From AP-15 sp036500965 (lineage in GTDB: Bacteria; Pseudomonadota; Alphaproteobacteria; ATCC43930; CGMCC-115725): a DNA stretch of 49,800 nt. A program made the position numbers and the translations under genes. Below the pieces are notes generated by a model. The model saw only the letters and a program-made list of their open reading frames with translations. It was not told where the DNA came from and ran no database searches. Where the stretch lies: assembly GCA_036500965.1 (NCBI GenBank), contig DASYBC010000006.1:1-49800 (forward strand). The letters run 5' to 3'. Position 1 is the first letter of the stretch. Each line of letters opens with the position of its first letter. Shown piece after piece: positions 7,497 through 19,988 of the stretch.

Positions 7497-9155
7497 TCAG
7501 CTGTGCCAGCGGAAGGCTTGGGGCTTTCTGGCGGAGCCTTGGCTGAGCACGATGTTGACCAGTGCCGGGCCCCTAAAGTTCATTGCTTCGGCGAGGGCGC
7601 CCTTGATGTCTTTCGGGTCCTCGACAAAGAAGCCCTTGCCGCCAAAGGCTTCCATGACCTTGTCGTAACGGGCGCCGTAGATCAGCGTGTTCGGCCGCAT
7701 GTTGAACATCGGGTTTTCCGGGATTTCCTCCATGCCCGGGCCAATCCCGCCATTGTTTAACACGACGATCTTGACGGGCAGGTTGTAGCGCGCCAGCGTC
7801 TCCATCTCCATGCCGCTGAAGCCGATCGCCGAGTCGCCCGAAAGATGGATGACCGGGCGGTCGGGGTGCACGACGGCGGCGGCGATCGCCTGGCCGAGCC
7901 CCAGGCCCATCGTGCCGTAGGTGCCGGCGTTGAGGCAGGATTTGGCGCTGAACACCGGCAGCATCGTCAGCCCGATATCCATCGTGCCGGCGCCCTCGGC
8001 CGACAAGATCGAGTTCTTCGGCATCCACGCGGCGATGTCCTTGAAGGCACGATAGTAGGTCGCCGGCGCGCTGTCGTCGTCGATCTGCGGCTTGATCATC
8101 GCGGCGTTCTCGGCCGCCTTCTTGGCGATCATCTGCCGCCACGGCGATTCCTTCGGATGGAACCACTGGCGCCCGCCGAGCGCCTGGTTGAGCTGCTGCA
8201 TGATCGCCTTGCCGTCGCCGACCAGCGGCACCTCGGTCGCCTTGTTATGGCCGATCTCCTCGGGGGCGATGTCGAGCTGGATGACCTTCATGTCCTTGGC
8301 GTAGCGCGGCGGCTGGCCGAAATGGAAGATCCAGTTGAAGCGGGCGCCCATCAGGAACACGACATCGGCGTTCTGCAATGCCAAGGTGCGCGCGGCCGCG
8401 ACCGAGAGCGGGTGGTCGTCGGGCATGATCCCCTTGCCCATCGGCGAGCGCAGGAACGGCAACTGCGTCTTCTCGATGAAGGAGCGCACCTCGCTCTCGG
8501 CATTGGCCCAGGCCATCCCCTTGCCGACGAGAACGAGCGGCCGCTGGGCCTTTTCGAGCAGGTTCAGCGCCTCTTCGATGTATTCCTGTGGCGCCACCGT
8601 GCGCGGCGGGTCCGGGCACTTCTGGACCTCGACGAGCTTCGCCTCGTCGCACTTGCCAGTGATGATGTTGTCGGGCATGTCGAGATAGGTGGCGCCGGGA
8701 CGGCCATAGATCGCGTTGCGCGTCGCCATCTCGACATAATAGGGAATGCGCTCGACGGTATCGATCGCGTGCGCGAACTTGCAGAACGGCGAGGCGATCA
8801 CCACCTGGCGCTCTTCCTGGAACGCGCCCATGCCGCCGCGATAGGTCTCCGAGGCGCCGCCGATCAGGATCATCGGCCAGCAATTCTGCTGGGCGTCCGC
8901 AAGACCCGCGAGCCCGTGCACAACGCCGGGGCCGGTAACGACGATGCAGGCGCCGGGCCGCCCGGTCAAATAGCCATAGGCGCGTGCCGCATAGGAGGCG
9001 GCCTGCTCGTTGCGCATGCCGATATAAGCCACACCCTCCTTTTGCGCGGCGGCGGCGATCGGGCCGACCGGAAACCCGACGACCCCGAACAGGTGATTGA
9101 TCCCCTGCTGTTTGAGGCTCCTCGCGATCGCGGTGGCGCCGTCGATCTCAGCCAT
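7497..9155 (-). CDS. 2-hydroxyacyl-CoA lyase / oxalyl-CoA decarboxylase family (ThDP enzyme)
   Basis: A thiamine-diphosphate enzyme of about 552 residues. The N-terminal domain holds the catalytic glutamate in YIGMRNEQAASYAARAYG. The central domain has MGARFNWIFHFGQPPRYAKD, which matches 2-hydroxyacyl-CoA lyase (HACL) better than oxalyl-CoA decarboxylase. The C-terminal domain carries the ThDP/Mg motif from GDSAIGFSGMEMET to LNNGG. The C-terminus ...ARKPQAFRWHS also resembles HACL. The reaction is cleavage of 2-hydroxyacyl-CoA to formyl-CoA and an aldehyde, so formyl-CoA handling genes would be expected elsewhere. ATG 9155 (MAEIDGATAIARSL) is preceded by GGAGAG; an upstream extension to 9233 is rejected. 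A diverged 3' copy lies 680 bases away. HACL versus Oxc specificity needs biochemistry. Confidence 0.85.
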   Translation of the reverse strand: MAEIDGATAIARSLKQQGINHLFGVVGFPVGPIAAAAQKEGVAYIGMRNEQAASYAARAYGYLTGRPGACIVVTGPGVVHGLAGLADAQQNCWPMILIGGASETYRGGMGAFQEERQVVIASPFCKFAHAIDTVERIPYYVEMATRNAIYGRPGATYLDMPDNIITGKCDEAKLVEVQKCPDPPRTVAPQEYIEEALNLLEKAQRPLVLVGKGMAWANAESEVRSFIEKTQLPFLRSPMGKGIMPDDHPLSVAAARTLALQNADVVFLMGARFNWIFHFGQPPRYAKDMKVIQLDIAPEEIGHNKATEVPLVGDGKAIMQQLNQALGGRQWFHPKESPWRQMIAKKAAENAAMIKPQIDDDSAPATYYRAFKDIAAWMPKNSILSAEGAGTMDIGLTMLPVFSAKSCLNAGTYGTMGLGLGQAIAAAVVHPDRPVIHLSGDSAIGFSGMEMETLARYNLPVKIVVLNNGGIGPGMEEIPENPMFNMRPNTLIYGARYDKVMEAFGGKGFFVEDPKDIKGALAEAMNFRGPALVNIVLSQGSARKPQAFRWHS

Positions 9156-9373
9156 GTTTCTCTCCCATGTGTTGGGCGGACCGCGACCGATGTGCGAGAC
9201 GCCGCCGGGCCCGGTTGTCGAAGAAGTCTGCACGGCGGAGATTACGCATTTATCGCGGCTCGGGGAAAGACTTATCCGGCTGGCGCCGGACCGCGCGGGG
9301 CGATTAGCCGAAAACCTCGGCTTCGGGCTTCCTGTCTTTTGCGCCGGACCATCCCGGTGGATTCATCCCAAGT

Positions 9374-9460
9374 CGTCTTGCCCGGACTTGTTCTGGGCAT
9401 CCACGGGATCGCGATCAGCGCCTCAAGACGTGGATGGCCGGGTCAAGCCCGGCCAAGACG
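9374..9460. repeat. Intergenic palindromic repeat (GGATGGCCGGGTCAAGCCCGGCC type)
   Basis: CGTCTTGCCCGGACTTGTTC on the left and GACGTGGATGGCCGGGTCAA on the right form nested inverted repeats (CGTCTTG with CAAGACG, ATCCACG with CGTGGAT, and CCGGGTCAAGCCCGG as an inner palindrome). This is the architecture of common alphaproteobacterial intergenic palindromes. It lies in the 365-base gap between prfB (ends 9521) and the upstream lyase gene (starts 9155). Apart from the presumed lyase promoter, I see nothing else in that gap. Confidence 0.6.
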
Positions 9461-9520
9461 CGACGTGGGAGCCTAATTCGCAATTCCGGCGGAAAATCCG
9501 ACACTCTGCCGCCGGCGGGT

Positions 9521-10646
<1,126 letters not shown>

Positions 10647-10678
10647 GCTCCGCTCCGCCTATCAAATTTTGCCGGCAG

Positions 10679-13426
<2,748 letters not shown>

Positions 13427-13950
13427 TTGCTCGACGCGGCGAGAGGCGGGCGCCCTGTTGCAACCGATCGCCGCGGCCACCCCGGTCCCGCGCGGCACCG
13501 CCTTATATGCGAAATTGCGGCGGCTGGTCCAAGCAAGTTTTGCCGCCGGCTGGCCAAGCCGACGGATCAAAGCCCACGGCATGAAGAGCTGGCGGGATGA
13601 CAGCCGGCGGGATGACGGCGCGCGGGATGAAAGCATTGTCGTGGGATGCTTCTCTATATACATTGTGGGTGCGAGAGACCGCCGTCCGCCTGCTCGGCGC
13701 CGCTGGGCAGGATGTCGCGCGATGCGCCCGCAGGCTCAGCGGCAGATTTGCCGCTCGGCCGGGCCAAAGCGCGGGGGACGGCGCAGATTGTAGGAACCTG
13801 AAGCCGTCCGCTGACGAGATTCGCTGTGGCCGATACCCGATCGCTCCCAGAAGGCATGAGTTCAAGCGTGGCCGGCTTCCTTGCACACGGGATCGCGCCG
13901 CCGGCCGAATTTCGCGCGGCCGCGGCAGCGCGCCTCGGAGTTACGCCCGA
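13427..13950. other. Divergent mrcA/rne intergenic region
   Basis: This 524-base region holds the promoters of both mrcA and rne and, very likely, a long rne 5' leader. A possible rne promoter is TTGTCG near 13638 with TACATT 17 bases later. A small direct repeat GCCGGCGGGATGA / GGCGCGCGGGATGA lies at about 13586-13630. RNase E genes are typically autoregulated through the 5' UTR, which fits the length. No coding sequence is supported here; amiC-type amidase genes often found between rne and mrcA in alphaproteobacteria are absent. Confidence 0.45.
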
Positions 13951-16900
13951 ATGGCAAAGCGCATGCTCATCGACGCCACCCACCCTGAAGAAACCCGGGT
14001 GGTGGTGCTGAATGGTAATCGTCTAGAGGAGTTTGATTTCGAGTCATCGACAAAGCAGCAGGTAAAAGGAAATATTTATCTTGCCAAGGTGACGCGCGTC
14101 GAGCCGTCGCTGCAAGCCTCGTTTGTCGAATATGGCGGCAACCGGCACGGATTCCTCGCCTTCAGCGAAATCCATCCCGATTACTTCAGAATACCGGTCG
14201 GGGACCGGGAAACGTCCGCAGGCGGTGGGCATCACGCCGAGCCCGCCGGGCCGCCGATCAGCGGCGAGGCCGCCGACGATGTCGGGGTCCCTCTGGCGGC
14301 GGCGCTGCCCGAGCCGGTTGCGGTGATCGGGGCGCCGACCGAAGCAGAGGATCGGGCGACGGAGGAATCGGCCGGGCTTGACGAGCCGCTGGCCGGGGAC
14401 GCGCCGGGCGAAATACCGGGCGCCGAGCGCGAAGCCGCGCTGGAGTGGCCGCCGGGTGCAGCGACGGGCCCAGCGCCCGACGGCCCGGCGGCGGAGACCC
14501 CGATAGCGGACAGCGCGCGGAGCGATTTGGTCGCTGAAGCCGAGGCCCGTAGCGAAGCGGCGCGCGCCGAGCGGCCTTGGGAAGATGTGACGCCGTTTGT
14601 CCCGGTCGCGCCCGACCCGCATCACCTGCCGCCAAGCCCCGAGCCGCCAAGCCCCGAGCCGCCAAGCTCCGAGCTGATCTCGCCGGCGCCCGAACGCGAG
14701 CTGGGCGAGACGGTGGGCTATGCCGCGCTGCGCTCGGACAATGCTGGCGCCGAGGCGGCAACAGCCGAGGCCGAGGAGTGGGTGACCGCCGCGAGCGAAG
14801 ACGAGTTGCTCGCCGGCTCGGGCGAGACGGCGTTAGCGCCGCAGGCGCGCGCCCCGGCCGAGGGTGAGAACGGCGAGGCCGAGATCATCGAGACCATCGG
14901 CGGCGACGAGTTCGAGGAGGCCGAGCGCCAGCGCTCGCGCGCCCCTCGCCACTATAAGATCCAAGAGGTGGTCAAGCGCCGGCAGATCATGCTGGTCCAG
15001 GTCACCAAGGAGGAGCGCGGCAACAAAGGGGCGGCGCTGACGACCTACCTGTCGCTCGCCGGGCGCTATTGCGTCTTGATGCCGAACACGGCGCGCGGCG
15101 GCGGCGTGTCGCGCAAGATCACCAGCATCACCGATCGCCGCCGGTTGAAGGACATTCTCGAGGAGCTCGACATTCCCGAAGGCATGGGGGTGATCGTCCG
15201 CACTGCCGGCGCCGAGCGCTCGAAGGCCGAAATCAAGCGCGATTATGAATACCTGCTGCGGCTGTGGAACGAGATCCGCGAGCTGACCCTGCAATCGACC
15301 GCGCCTGCCTTGATCTATGAGGAAGGCAACCTGATCAAACGGTCGATCCGCGACCTCTACACCCGCGACATCGACGAGGTGCTGGTCGAAGGCGAGGACG
15401 GCTACCGCACGGCAAAAGCCTTTATGAAGATGCTGATGCCGAGCCACGCCAAGCGGGTGCAACCCTACCGCGACCCGCAGATCGGGCTCTTGCACCGCTT
15501 TCAGGTCGAGAGCCAGATCGACGCGATCCACTCGCCGATCGTCCAGCTGCGCTCGGGCGGCTACGTCGTGATCAACCAGACGGAGGCGCTGGTCGCGATC
15601 GACGTCAATTCCGGCCGCTCGACCCGCGAGCGCAACATCGAAGAAACAGCGCTGCGCACCAATCTCGAGGCGGCCGAGGAGATCGCCCGGCAGCTGCGGC
15701 TGCGCGACCTCGCCGGGCTGATCGTGATCGACTTTATCGATATGGAGGAGCACCGCAACAACGGCGCGGTAGAACGCAGGCTCAAGGACGCGCTGAAGAA
15801 CGATCGCGCGCGCATCCAGGTCGGCCGGATCAGTCCATTCGGTCTGCTTGAAATGTCGCGCCAGCGGCTGCGCCCGTCCTTGGTCGAAGCTTCGACCCAG
15901 CCTTGTCCGCATTGCGGCGGCACCGGTTTTATCCGCTCGACCGAATCGACGGCGCTCTATGTGCTGCGCTCGATCGAGGAGGAGGGGATGCGGCGCCGCT
16001 CGGCCGAGGTCTGCGTCTATGTGCCGACCACCGTGGCGCTGTATATCCTCAACCACAAGCGCGATTCGCTGGCGCAGCTCGAAACGCGGTACGGGGTTCA
16101 CGTGCTGGTGGCGCGGGACGATGCGCTGATCCCGCCCGCCTTCCGCCTCGAAAGACTACGCTCCTACGAGCCGGGCGATGCGGTGCCGGTGGCAATGGTT
16201 CCGCTGACCCAGACGCCCGAGATCGAGGAGGAAGAAGCCGGCGACGAGGATGACGGCGACACCGGCGCTGGCGAGATGCAGACCGCCACGGCCGAACAGC
16301 GCGGCCAGGAGGATGAGGAAGAGCGCGGCCGCGGCCGTCGGCGGCGGCGTCGGCGGCGGCGCCACGACGACGACCGGGGCGCTCGCGCTGCCGAGGAGGG
16401 CGAGGAGCCGATCGCCGCCACCGCGGGCATGGCCGCCGAGATGCGCGACGGCGAGGGGAACGACGAGGATGATCATGGCGAGGCGCCTGGCGACGACGAC
16501 AAGCTGCGCCGCCGCCGCGGCCGTCGCGGCGGAAGACGTCGCGGGCGGCGCGAAGAGGGCGCGGGGCCGAGCTTTGACGATCCGCGCGCCGCTTCGCTGA
16601 CGGTGGAAATCGCGGTGACGCCCAGCGCGGGCGATGCCGAGGACGGCGCGTTCGCGGCCGAGGGAGCCGAGCAGGCGAGCGCGCCGGCGACGTGGCCGTG
16701 GCCGGATGCTCCTGCCGATGCCGTCAGCCTGGCTGGGCCGATGGCGGCTGCGGAGATGGAGACGGCGAGCCTGCCGGCGCTCGCCGGCGAAGCGACGCCG
16801 CAGCAATCGGAGCAATCCGCAGGGCTGGAAAACGCGGAAAACGCGCCGCAAACCACGCTCGATGCCGGCGACGCTGAGCAGGGGCCGGTGGAACGGGGGC

Positions 16901-17202
16901 CGGTGGAGCATGGCGGGTTCTCGCCCGCGCTGACAGGCGCCCGGGAATTGACCGGCGAGCGCGGAGACGAGCTGCGGCCGCCAGTTCCGGACGGCGCGGC
17001 CGAACCCCGCGCCGCCGCCGAGGACGAGCGGCAGGAGGAGCACGGGGAGGACGAGCGCGCGCACAGCCCAGCCGCGTCGAACGGCCCGGACGCTCCGGCG
17101 GCATCCGAACCGCAGCCACAGCCCGTGCCAACCGCCCAGACGGTTGCTCAGAAACCGCCGAGCCCGCGCAAGGGTTGGTGGCAGCGCCTGATCCAATCCT
17201 GA
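13951..17202 (+). CDS. rne: Ribonuclease E
   Basis: The main endoribonuclease for mRNA turnover and rRNA/tRNA processing, and the degradosome scaffold, 1083 residues. It starts MAKRMLIDATHPEETRVVVL; an upstream in-frame extension from 13597 is rejected. The S1 domain (VKGNIYLAKVTRVEPSLQAS FVEYG) is interrupted by an acidic/proline-rich insertion of roughly 230 residues (about 88-320) before it resumes at HYKIQEVVKRRQIMLVQVTK. The DNase I-like catalytic domain has EALVAIDVNSGRSTRERNIE with the metal-binding aspartate and VIDFIDMEEHRN. The Zn-link is CPHCGGTG. The C-terminal third is disordered, with two Arg-rich blocks (RRRRRRRRRHDDD; RRRRGRRGGRRRGRRE) that should bind RNA, embedded in acidic sequence. 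It is divergent from mrcA. Confidence 0.96.
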   Translation: MAKRMLIDATHPEETRVVVLNGNRLEEFDFESSTKQQVKGNIYLAKVTRVEPSLQASFVEYGGNRHGFLAFSEIHPDYFRIPVGDRETSAGGGHHAEPAGPPISGEAADDVGVPLAAALPEPVAVIGAPTEAEDRATEESAGLDEPLAGDAPGEIPGAEREAALEWPPGAATGPAPDGPAAETPIADSARSDLVAEAEARSEAARAERPWEDVTPFVPVAPDPHHLPPSPEPPSPEPPSSELISPAPERELGETVGYAALRSDNAGAEAATAEAEEWVTAASEDELLAGSGETALAPQARAPAEGENGEAEIIETIGGDEFEEAERQRSRAPRHYKIQEVVKRRQIMLVQVTKEERGNKGAALTTYLSLAGRYCVLMPNTARGGGVSRKITSITDRRRLKDILEELDIPEGMGVIVRTAGAERSKAEIKRDYEYLLRLWNEIRELTLQSTAPALIYEEGNLIKRSIRDLYTRDIDEVLVEGEDGYRTAKAFMKMLMPSHAKRVQPYRDPQIGLLHRFQVESQIDAIHSPIVQLRSGGYVVINQTEALVAIDVNSGRSTRERNIEETALRTNLEAAEEIARQLRLRDLAGLIVIDFIDMEEHRNNGAVERRLKDALKNDRARIQVGRISPFGLLEMSRQRLRPSLVEASTQPCPHCGGTGFIRSTESTALYVLRSIEEEGMRRRSAEVCVYVPTTVALYILNHKRDSLAQLETRYGVHVLVARDDALIPPAFRLERLRSYEPGDAVPVAMVPLTQTPEIEEEEAGDEDDGDTGAGEMQTATAEQRGQEDEEERGRGRRRRRRRRRHDDDRGARAAEEGEEPIAATAGMAAEMRDGEGNDEDDHGEAPGDDDKLRRRRGRRGGRRRGRREEGAGPSFDDPRAASLTVEIAVTPSAGDAEDGAFAAEGAEQASAPATWPWPDAPADAVSLAGPMAAAEMETASLPALAGEATPQQSEQSAGLENAENAPQTTLDAGDAEQGPVERGPVEHGGFSPALTGARELTGERGDELRPPVPDGAAEPRAAAEDERQEEHGEDERAHSPAASNGPDAPAASEPQPQPVPTAQTVAQKPPSPRKGWWQRLIQS
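14629..14673 (+). repeat. 15-bp tandem repeat, three units, inside rne
   Basis: Three consecutive units CCGCCAAGCCCCGAG, the last with one C-to-T change, encode PPSPE-PPSPE-PPSSE in the insertion that splits the S1 domain of RNase E. The units are in frame and their length is a multiple of three, so copy-number changes would lengthen the linker without breaking the gene. Confidence 0.85.
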
Positions 17203-17340
17203 GAAGAGGAGTGGGCGCGAGGCCCGGGCGGGGCCAGCTTGCCGGCGCCCTGGCGCGCCCCTATCCTGCCCGCGCGCCGGCGAGGGGCTGGTCCGGGGCC
17301 TGCCTCCAGCTCGCCCGGCGCGCTCGTAAAGGCGCTGCTG

Positions 17341-18708
17341 ATGCTCTGTCGCGCTGTTTTCCGGACGACGGTTCTCCTCGTCGTTGCCGCATTCGTCTTT
17401 GGCCGCGTCGCAATCGCCCGTGCGCATGGAGGCGGCAGCAGCGTCAGCCTGCTGCGGGACGCCGAGATCGAGGCCGACATCCATACGATGATGACCCCGA
17501 TCTGGAAAGCGGCCGGGCTCGACCCGGACGCCGTCCACGTCTATCTGGTGGCCGATGACAGCATCAACTCGTTTATCGCCGGCGGTCAGAATATTTTCAT
17601 AAATTCCGGTCTAGTTTTGCGTGCGAAGACGCCGAACCAACTGATCGGCGTTCTCGCGCACGAGACCGGCCACATCGCCGGCGGGCATCTATACAAGGGC
17701 GCGGAGGCGATGCACGACGCCAGCATCGAGGAAATTTTGGCCATGGCGGCGGGCCTCGCCGCGACGGTCGCCTCACGCGGCAGCGACGGCGGTGCGGCGC
17801 TGCTGGGCGCGGCCGGGGTCGGACAGCGCTCCTACCTGCAATTCTCGGTGACCCAGGAGGCCACCGCCGACCACGCGGCGATGAACTTTCTCGATGCGAC
17901 GCACCAGTCGGCGCGCGGCCTGCTGCAATTTTTTGAAATGATGCAGTCCGAGGAAATGCTGACCGGGGAACATGAAGATCCCTATCTGATGGACCATCCG
18001 TTGACCCAGGAGCGGATCGACTATGTTCGCGATCACGTCGAGCGCTCGCCCTATTCCAATGTTCCGGACCCGCCGGCCTATGTCGCAATGCTGGCCCGCA
18101 CCAAGGCCAAGCTCGCCGCGTTCACCGAGCCGCCAGCCGCGATCTTGGCCAAATATTCGCCACAAGACCGCTCGGTTTTGGCCCGTTACGCTCGCGCCAT
18201 CGCCGAATACCGGATACCGGAGCTCGATAAGGCGCTGCCGATCATCGACGGGCTGATCCGCGACGATCCGCGCGACCCCTATTTTCGTGAGCTGAAGGGT
18301 CAGATGCTGTTCGAGAACGGGCACGTCAAGGAGGCGGTCGGCCCTTATGAGGCCGCGCTGCGGCTCGACCCCAGCGCAGCGCTGTTGCGGATTGAGCTCG
18401 CGCAAGTCTATGTCGAGAACCACGATCCGGCGCAAAATCGGCTGGCGATCGCCTATCTGAGCGATGCGTTGCGCACCGAGGACAAGGACGTCGATGCCTG
18501 GCACCTGCTGGCGACCGCCTATGGACGCGACAATCAGTTCGGCATGGCGGCATTGTCCTTGGCCGAGGAGGGGCTCGCGGCCGACAACAAGAAGGATGCG
18601 GTGCAGGAAGCCGGCCGGGCCCAGCACCTGCTGCCAAAGAACGGCGCTCCCTACTCGCGCGCGCAGCAGATTCGCTTGCAGGCCAAAGACCTCGACGATT
18701 CGGATTGA
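17341..18708 (+). CDS. M48 metallopeptidase with TPR-like C-terminus (BepA-like)
   Basis: A periplasmic zinc protease of about 455 residues. The N-terminus MLCRAVFRTTVLLVVAAFVF ending ARAHG is a signal peptide, which supports the start at 17341 over an upstream in-frame ATG at 17239. The active site is VLAHETGHIAGGH (HExxH with Thr, HETGH), and the third ligand lies downstream in TQEATADHAAMNF. The second half has repeated helical pairs (QMLFENGHVKEAVGPYEAAL RLDP...) typical of TPR units. BepA-type proteins maintain outer-membrane protein assembly. The gene follows rne by about 140 bases and precedes a DsbA-like gene by 48, so an envelope-quality-control operon is plausible. Confidence 0.9.
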   Translation: MLCRAVFRTTVLLVVAAFVFGRVAIARAHGGGSSVSLLRDAEIEADIHTMMTPIWKAAGLDPDAVHVYLVADDSINSFIAGGQNIFINSGLVLRAKTPNQLIGVLAHETGHIAGGHLYKGAEAMHDASIEEILAMAAGLAATVASRGSDGGAALLGAAGVGQRSYLQFSVTQEATADHAAMNFLDATHQSARGLLQFFEMMQSEEMLTGEHEDPYLMDHPLTQERIDYVRDHVERSPYSNVPDPPAYVAMLARTKAKLAAFTEPPAAILAKYSPQDRSVLARYARAIAEYRIPELDKALPIIDGLIRDDPRDPYFRELKGQMLFENGHVKEAVGPYEAALRLDPSAALLRIELAQVYVENHDPAQNRLAIAYLSDALRTEDKDVDAWHLLATAYGRDNQFGMAALSLAEEGLAADNKKDAVQEAGRAQHLLPKNGAPYSRAQQIRLQAKDLDDSD

Positions 18709-18756
18709 GCCGAGCCCGGCATCCCGCCGTCGCTCGAATTGAAGGAGCAGATCTTT

Positions 18757-19506
18757 ATGTTGGTTCGCGCGCGCTATTTGATGCTGGCGCTGGTCGGCGG
18801 GCTGATCGCCGCGGCACCGCTCGGCTCGCTCCGGGCGGCCGAGACCACACCGCTGCAACGCCAGGACGTCGACGCGATCATCCACGATTATCTGCTGCAG
18901 CATCCCGACGTTCTGATCGCCGCGCTGCGGGCGGCCGAGGACAAGCTGACCCGCGACAACGATGCCAAGGCGACGCATGCCGTGGCTCAGAACCGGCGCG
19001 AGATCTTCGACGATCCGGCGACGCCCTTCGGCGGCAACCCGCAGGGCAACGCGACAATCGTCGAGTTCTTCGACTACCGCTGCCCCTATTGCAAGCAGGT
19101 CCAGCCGGCGCTCGAGTCGCTCTTAAAGCAGGATCCCAAGCTGCGCCTCGTCTATAAGGAGTTTCCGATCCTCGGGCCGGTTTCGGTGACCGCGGCGCGG
19201 GCGGCGCTGGCGGCGCAGCGCCAGGGCAAATACGACGCCTTTCACGCCGCGATGATGGCGGCGCGCGGCAACATCACCGACGAGACGGTCTATCAGGTGG
19301 CGGCGTCGGTCGGGCTCGACGTCGACCGTCTCAAGCGCGACATGGCCTCGCCTGCAATCGCGCAGCAGCTGAAGACCAATCTGGCCCTGGCCGACCAGCT
19401 CGACGTGCACGGCACCCCGGCCTTTGTCGTCGGCGACCGTCTGGTGCCGGGAGCGGTCGATCTTTCGCAGCTGAAAACCATGGTCGCCGATGCGCGCAAG
19501 CAGTAG
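18757..19506 (+). CDS. DsbA-family thiol:disulfide oxidoreductase
   Basis: A periplasmic thioredoxin-fold protein of about 249 residues. A signal peptide (MLVRARYLMLALVGGLIAAA) is followed by an N-terminal helix region (DVDAIIHDYLLQHPDVLIAA L) as in the Com1/BdbD group. The redox motif is DYRCPYCKQ, and the cis-Pro loop is DVHGTPAFVVGDRLVPGAVD. The ATG at 18757 has AAGGAG 9 bases upstream, whereas the longer frame opens with a TTG that overlaps that site. It probably oxidises or isomerises envelope disulfides. It follows the M48 protease gene on the same strand. Confidence 0.92.
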   Translation: MLVRARYLMLALVGGLIAAAPLGSLRAAETTPLQRQDVDAIIHDYLLQHPDVLIAALRAAEDKLTRDNDAKATHAVAQNRREIFDDPATPFGGNPQGNATIVEFFDYRCPYCKQVQPALESLLKQDPKLRLVYKEFPILGPVSVTAARAALAAQRQGKYDAFHAAMMAARGNITDETVYQVAASVGLDVDRLKRDMASPAIAQQLKTNLALADQLDVHGTPAFVVGDRLVPGAVDLSQLKTMVADARKQ

Positions 19507-19590
19507 CGGCACGCTCGCCGGCCGCCGGGCTCCCCTCGGCCGCCGGGGACTACGATCGGGGCCCGGCGCACCCGGTTGCCGCAGCTCCTT

Positions 19591-19711
19591 CTAGTGGTGC
19601 GATGCCAGCAGATGATCCCCATCCGTTGGCTGAATCGCACCACCGACGTATTAATCTGGTGGGCCGATTCACGAAACGCTTGGGAATCAAGCGTTTCGAT
19701 CGGACCACTAG
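19591..19711 (+). repeat. Palindromic mobile repeat, copy 1 (about 121 bp)
   Basis: The element is bounded by CTAGTGGT and ACCACTAG, an 8-base perfect terminal inverted repeat. Inside are two hairpins: GTGGTGCGAT (19594-19603) with ATCGCACCAC (19634-19643), and GAAACGCTTG (19673-19682) with CAAGCGTTTC (19688-19697), the latter extended by GGTGGGCCGAT against ATCGGACCAC. A second copy lies at 38573-38691 with only scattered differences. It encodes no protein. It lies within a 482-base gap (19507-19988); the rest of that gap shows no gene, only a short duplication of CTTGCGACTGGCCC near 19810-19835. Confidence 0.85.
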
Positions 19712-19988
19712 CCCCACTGACAAATTGTGTCGCGACCTCGGCAGGGCGCTCGCCGAGGCCGCCGAGCGGGGTGCAGGGCTGATCAGAAACCCGGCTTCGC
19801 GCGACTGGCCCTTGCGACTGGCCCCCTTGCGACTTCGTCAGATATCAGCCGCAAAGCCCAGCTCCGCGCGAGACCCGAGTTCCGCGACGCCTCTCAGCGC
19901 GGAGGCGGAAGGTCGCATCGCTCGGGTCAGCCGCAAGCCCGCGCTTCGACCCGCACGGACCGGAAGAGCAGGGGGGCGCGCCGCAGTT

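Noticed and set aside
7845..9476. 543-residue open frame antisense to the 2-hydroxyacyl-CoA lyase
   Set aside because: The opposite strand encodes the complete ThDP enzyme; this frame has no motifs.
14833..16101. 422-residue and other long frames antisense to rne
   Set aside because: They mirror the RNase E catalytic domain codons and show only shadow composition.
16320..16600. Low-complexity CGG-rich tract in rne that looked like a DNA repeat
   Set aside because: It encodes the Arg-rich RNA-binding blocks of RNase E in frame, with irregular units, so it is explained by protein function.
19576..19782. Small open frame reading WLNRTTDVLIWWADSRNAW across the repeat
   Set aside because: The same peptide appears at 38600 because the underlying DNA is a palindromic repeat; there is no start signal and the reading frame is incidental.
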